Below are positions 5,497 to 6,590 of a stretch of DNA of 6,590 nucleotides, piece by piece (position 1 is the stretch's first letter; every line of letters begins with the position of its first letter). The notes under the pieces are model-generated. The model was given only the letters and a program-made list of their open reading frames with translations. It made no database searches and was not told the DNA's origin. The translations under genes and the position numbers were made by a program. Source of the DNA: an uncultured Ruminococcus sp. (GTDB lineage: Bacteria; Bacillota; Clostridia; Oscillospirales; CAG-272); assembly GCA_902797125.1 (NCBI GenBank), contig CADBRS010000078.1, positions 1 through 6,590 on the forward strand, given 5' to 3'.

Positions 5497-6545
5497 TGGC
5501 ACACCGTAATATCGCGGTCTTCGTACCGCAACTGGGGTGCCCGCACCGGTGCGTTTTTTGCGACCAGCGGTCCATCACAGGCCATGAGGTCATGTCTCCG
5601 GAAACAGCCCGGGAACAGATCATCCGGACGCTGGACACGCTTTCAAAAGAAGACGAGATCGAGATCGCCTTTTTCGGGGGCTCGTTCACGGGGCTTCCCG
5701 AACCGCTGATCCGGAAATATCTGGATACGGCTCTCCGATGCATGGACACCGGAAACAAGGCGGGCTTCCGAATGACCGGCATCCGTATGTCGACGCGTCC
5801 GGACTTCATCTCAGACGCAACGATCGAGCTGCTCAGGTCCTATCCGGTCACGGCCGTCGAACTGGGCGTTCAGAGCATGGACGACCGGGTGCTGGCTCTT
5901 TCCAAAAGAGGTCACACGGCAAGCGATACCGTCCGGGCTGCGGAAAAACTCCGTCAGGCAGGGATCCCATGGGTCGCTCAGCTGATGATCGGTCTGCCAG
6001 GCTCGGATCCTTCTTCAGAAAAAGGCACCGCCGCGAAAGTACTGGAACTGTGTCCGTGCGCCTCACGGATCTACCCGACTGTCGTATTTGCCGGGTCCGA
6101 ACTGGAGACCATGATGCGGGAAGGTTCGTATGTTCCGCTGTCGCTCGAAGATGCTGTCGAACGGGGTGCCGCGGTCTTGGAGATCCTGCAACGCGGTCAT
6201 TTACCCGTACTTCGGATCGGTTTGTGCGCTTCCGAAGAACTGTCTGACTCTTCCTGCGCCGTGGCCGGGGCGACACATCCCGCCATAGGCGAACTGATCC
6301 GGAGCCGAACTGCGCTCCGCCAGATGGAGAAGTTGCTGGACAGCCAAACGGAACGGACAGATCCCACGACGTTCCGGATACCGGTTGGCATGCTTTCCGT
6401 GTGCATCGTGCAAAAACGGTGCAACGTCAATTATCTCAAATCGAAATACAACTTGAAGAGAATCATTTTTACCGAACAAACCGTGCCTTGCATCTGCCTG
6501 GCCGCCGATGCGGAACCGGAGAACGGAGGTCACAATTGTTTCTGA
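5496..6545 (+). CDS. Elp3-like radical SAM protein
   Basis: This is a radical S-adenosylmethionine enzyme of 349 residues whose substrate is not established. The [4Fe-4S] cluster motif is C15-x3-C19-x2-C22, in GCPHRCVFCDQ close to the N-terminus. FFGGSFTG (59-66), STRPDFI (99-105), VELGVQSMDD (121-130), RGH (138-140) and MIGLPG (164-169) follow. These resemble the radical SAM core of Elp3 and its bacterial relatives such as E. coli YhcC. The acetyltransferase domain that Elp3 uses in tRNA wobble-uridine modification is absent, so Elp3 function should not be assumed. Proteins of this type commonly sit between rnc and smc in Clostridia. The start is firm: PQLGCPHRC follows at once, and the ATG overlaps the rnc stop (TAATG). 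No good Shine-Dalgarno is seen, which suggests reinitiation from rnc. The C-terminal 50 residues contain five cysteines. The last 10 nt overlap smc. Confidence 0.9.
   Translation: MAHRNIAVFVPQLGCPHRCVFCDQRSITGHEVMSPETAREQIIRTLDTLSKEDEIEIAFFGGSFTGLPEPLIRKYLDTALRCMDTGNKAGFRMTGIRMSTRPDFISDATIELLRSYPVTAVELGVQSMDDRVLALSKRGHTASDTVRAAEKLRQAGIPWVAQLMIGLPGSDPSSEKGTAAKVLELCPCASRIYPTVVFAGSELETMMREGSYVPLSLEDAVERGAAVLEILQRGHLPVLRIGLCASEELSDSSCAVAGATHPAIGELIRSRTALRQMEKLLDSQTERTDPTTFRIPVGMLSVCIVQKRCNVNYLKSKYNLKRIIFTEQTVPCICLAADAEPENGGHNCF
6525..6529 (+). promoter_or_regulatory. Ribosome binding site of smc
   Basis: GGAGG lies inside the 3' end of the radical SAM gene, 6 nt before a TTG codon at 6536. Since no ATG or GTG fits both the reading frame and the SMC N-terminus, this site identifies TTG as the start. 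Confidence 0.85.
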
Positions 6546-6590
6546 AATCTTTGGAAATGGTAGGATTCAAATCCTTTCCGGACAAGACAG
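6536..6590 (+). CDS. smc: Chromosome segregation protein SMC, N-terminal fragment (runs off window)
   Basis: Only 18 full codons are present. Read from TTG as Met they give MFLKSLEMVGFKSFPDKT, matching the conserved start of bacterial SMC (xLKxLExxGFKSFxDKT), the first strand of the ABC-type ATPase head. SMC is the ATPase of the bacterial condensin complex with ScpA and ScpB, which compacts and separates chromosomes. The Walker A motif would come just after the window end. The gene starts 10 nt inside the radical SAM gene in another frame. The usual Firmicute order rnc - (radical SAM) - smc - ftsY supports the call and predicts ftsY beyond the window. Confidence 0.92.
   Translation, partial: MFLKSLEMVGFKSFPDKT

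Overview
The window looks like a chromosomal housekeeping segment of a Firmicute, most likely one of the GC-richer Clostridia. Four things suggest this: a TrmFO-type (folate/FAD) tRNA methyltransferase, the topA-trmFO pairing typical of Firmicutes, the order RNase III - Elp3-like radical SAM protein - smc known from clostridial genomes, and strong GGAGG ribosome binding sites with one TTG start. This placement comes from gene content and order only; no 16S or other taxonomic marker is present.

Layout. Bases 1-165 hold the 3' part of a highly structured non-coding RNA, best explained as 6S RNA. It is followed by a clear intrinsic terminator (166-197). All protein genes then lie on the + strand: a SpoU/TrmH-type RNA 2'-O-methyltransferase (231-1064), DNA topoisomerase I (topA, 1109-3391), tRNA m5U54 methyltransferase (trmFO, 3388-4734), ribonuclease III (rnc, 4738-5496), an Elp3-like radical SAM protein (5496-6545) and the first 18 codons of smc (6536 to the window edge).

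From topA onward the genes are packed with a 4-nt overlap, a 3-nt gap, a 1-nt overlap and a 10-nt overlap, so they are almost certainly one translationally coupled operon. The methyltransferase sits 44 nt upstream of topA with no terminator between them and probably belongs to it too. The operon joins RNA modification and processing (methyltransferase, TrmFO, RNase III, perhaps the radical SAM protein) to chromosome topology and segregation (TopA, SMC). It looks like a direct join of two Firmicute clusters that are usually separate (dprA-topA-trmFO and acpP-rnc-smc-ftsY), with dprA and acpP missing at the joints.

No mobile element, CRISPR array, phage gene or unknown multi-gene system is visible. 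The points most worth a second look are a perfect sigma-A promoter inside the methyltransferase gene, the mutually exclusive helices in the 6S-like RNA, the lack of promoter space between that RNA's terminator and the first gene, an Asp-to-Asn change at a metal-binding position of RNase III, and the unusual cluster join.
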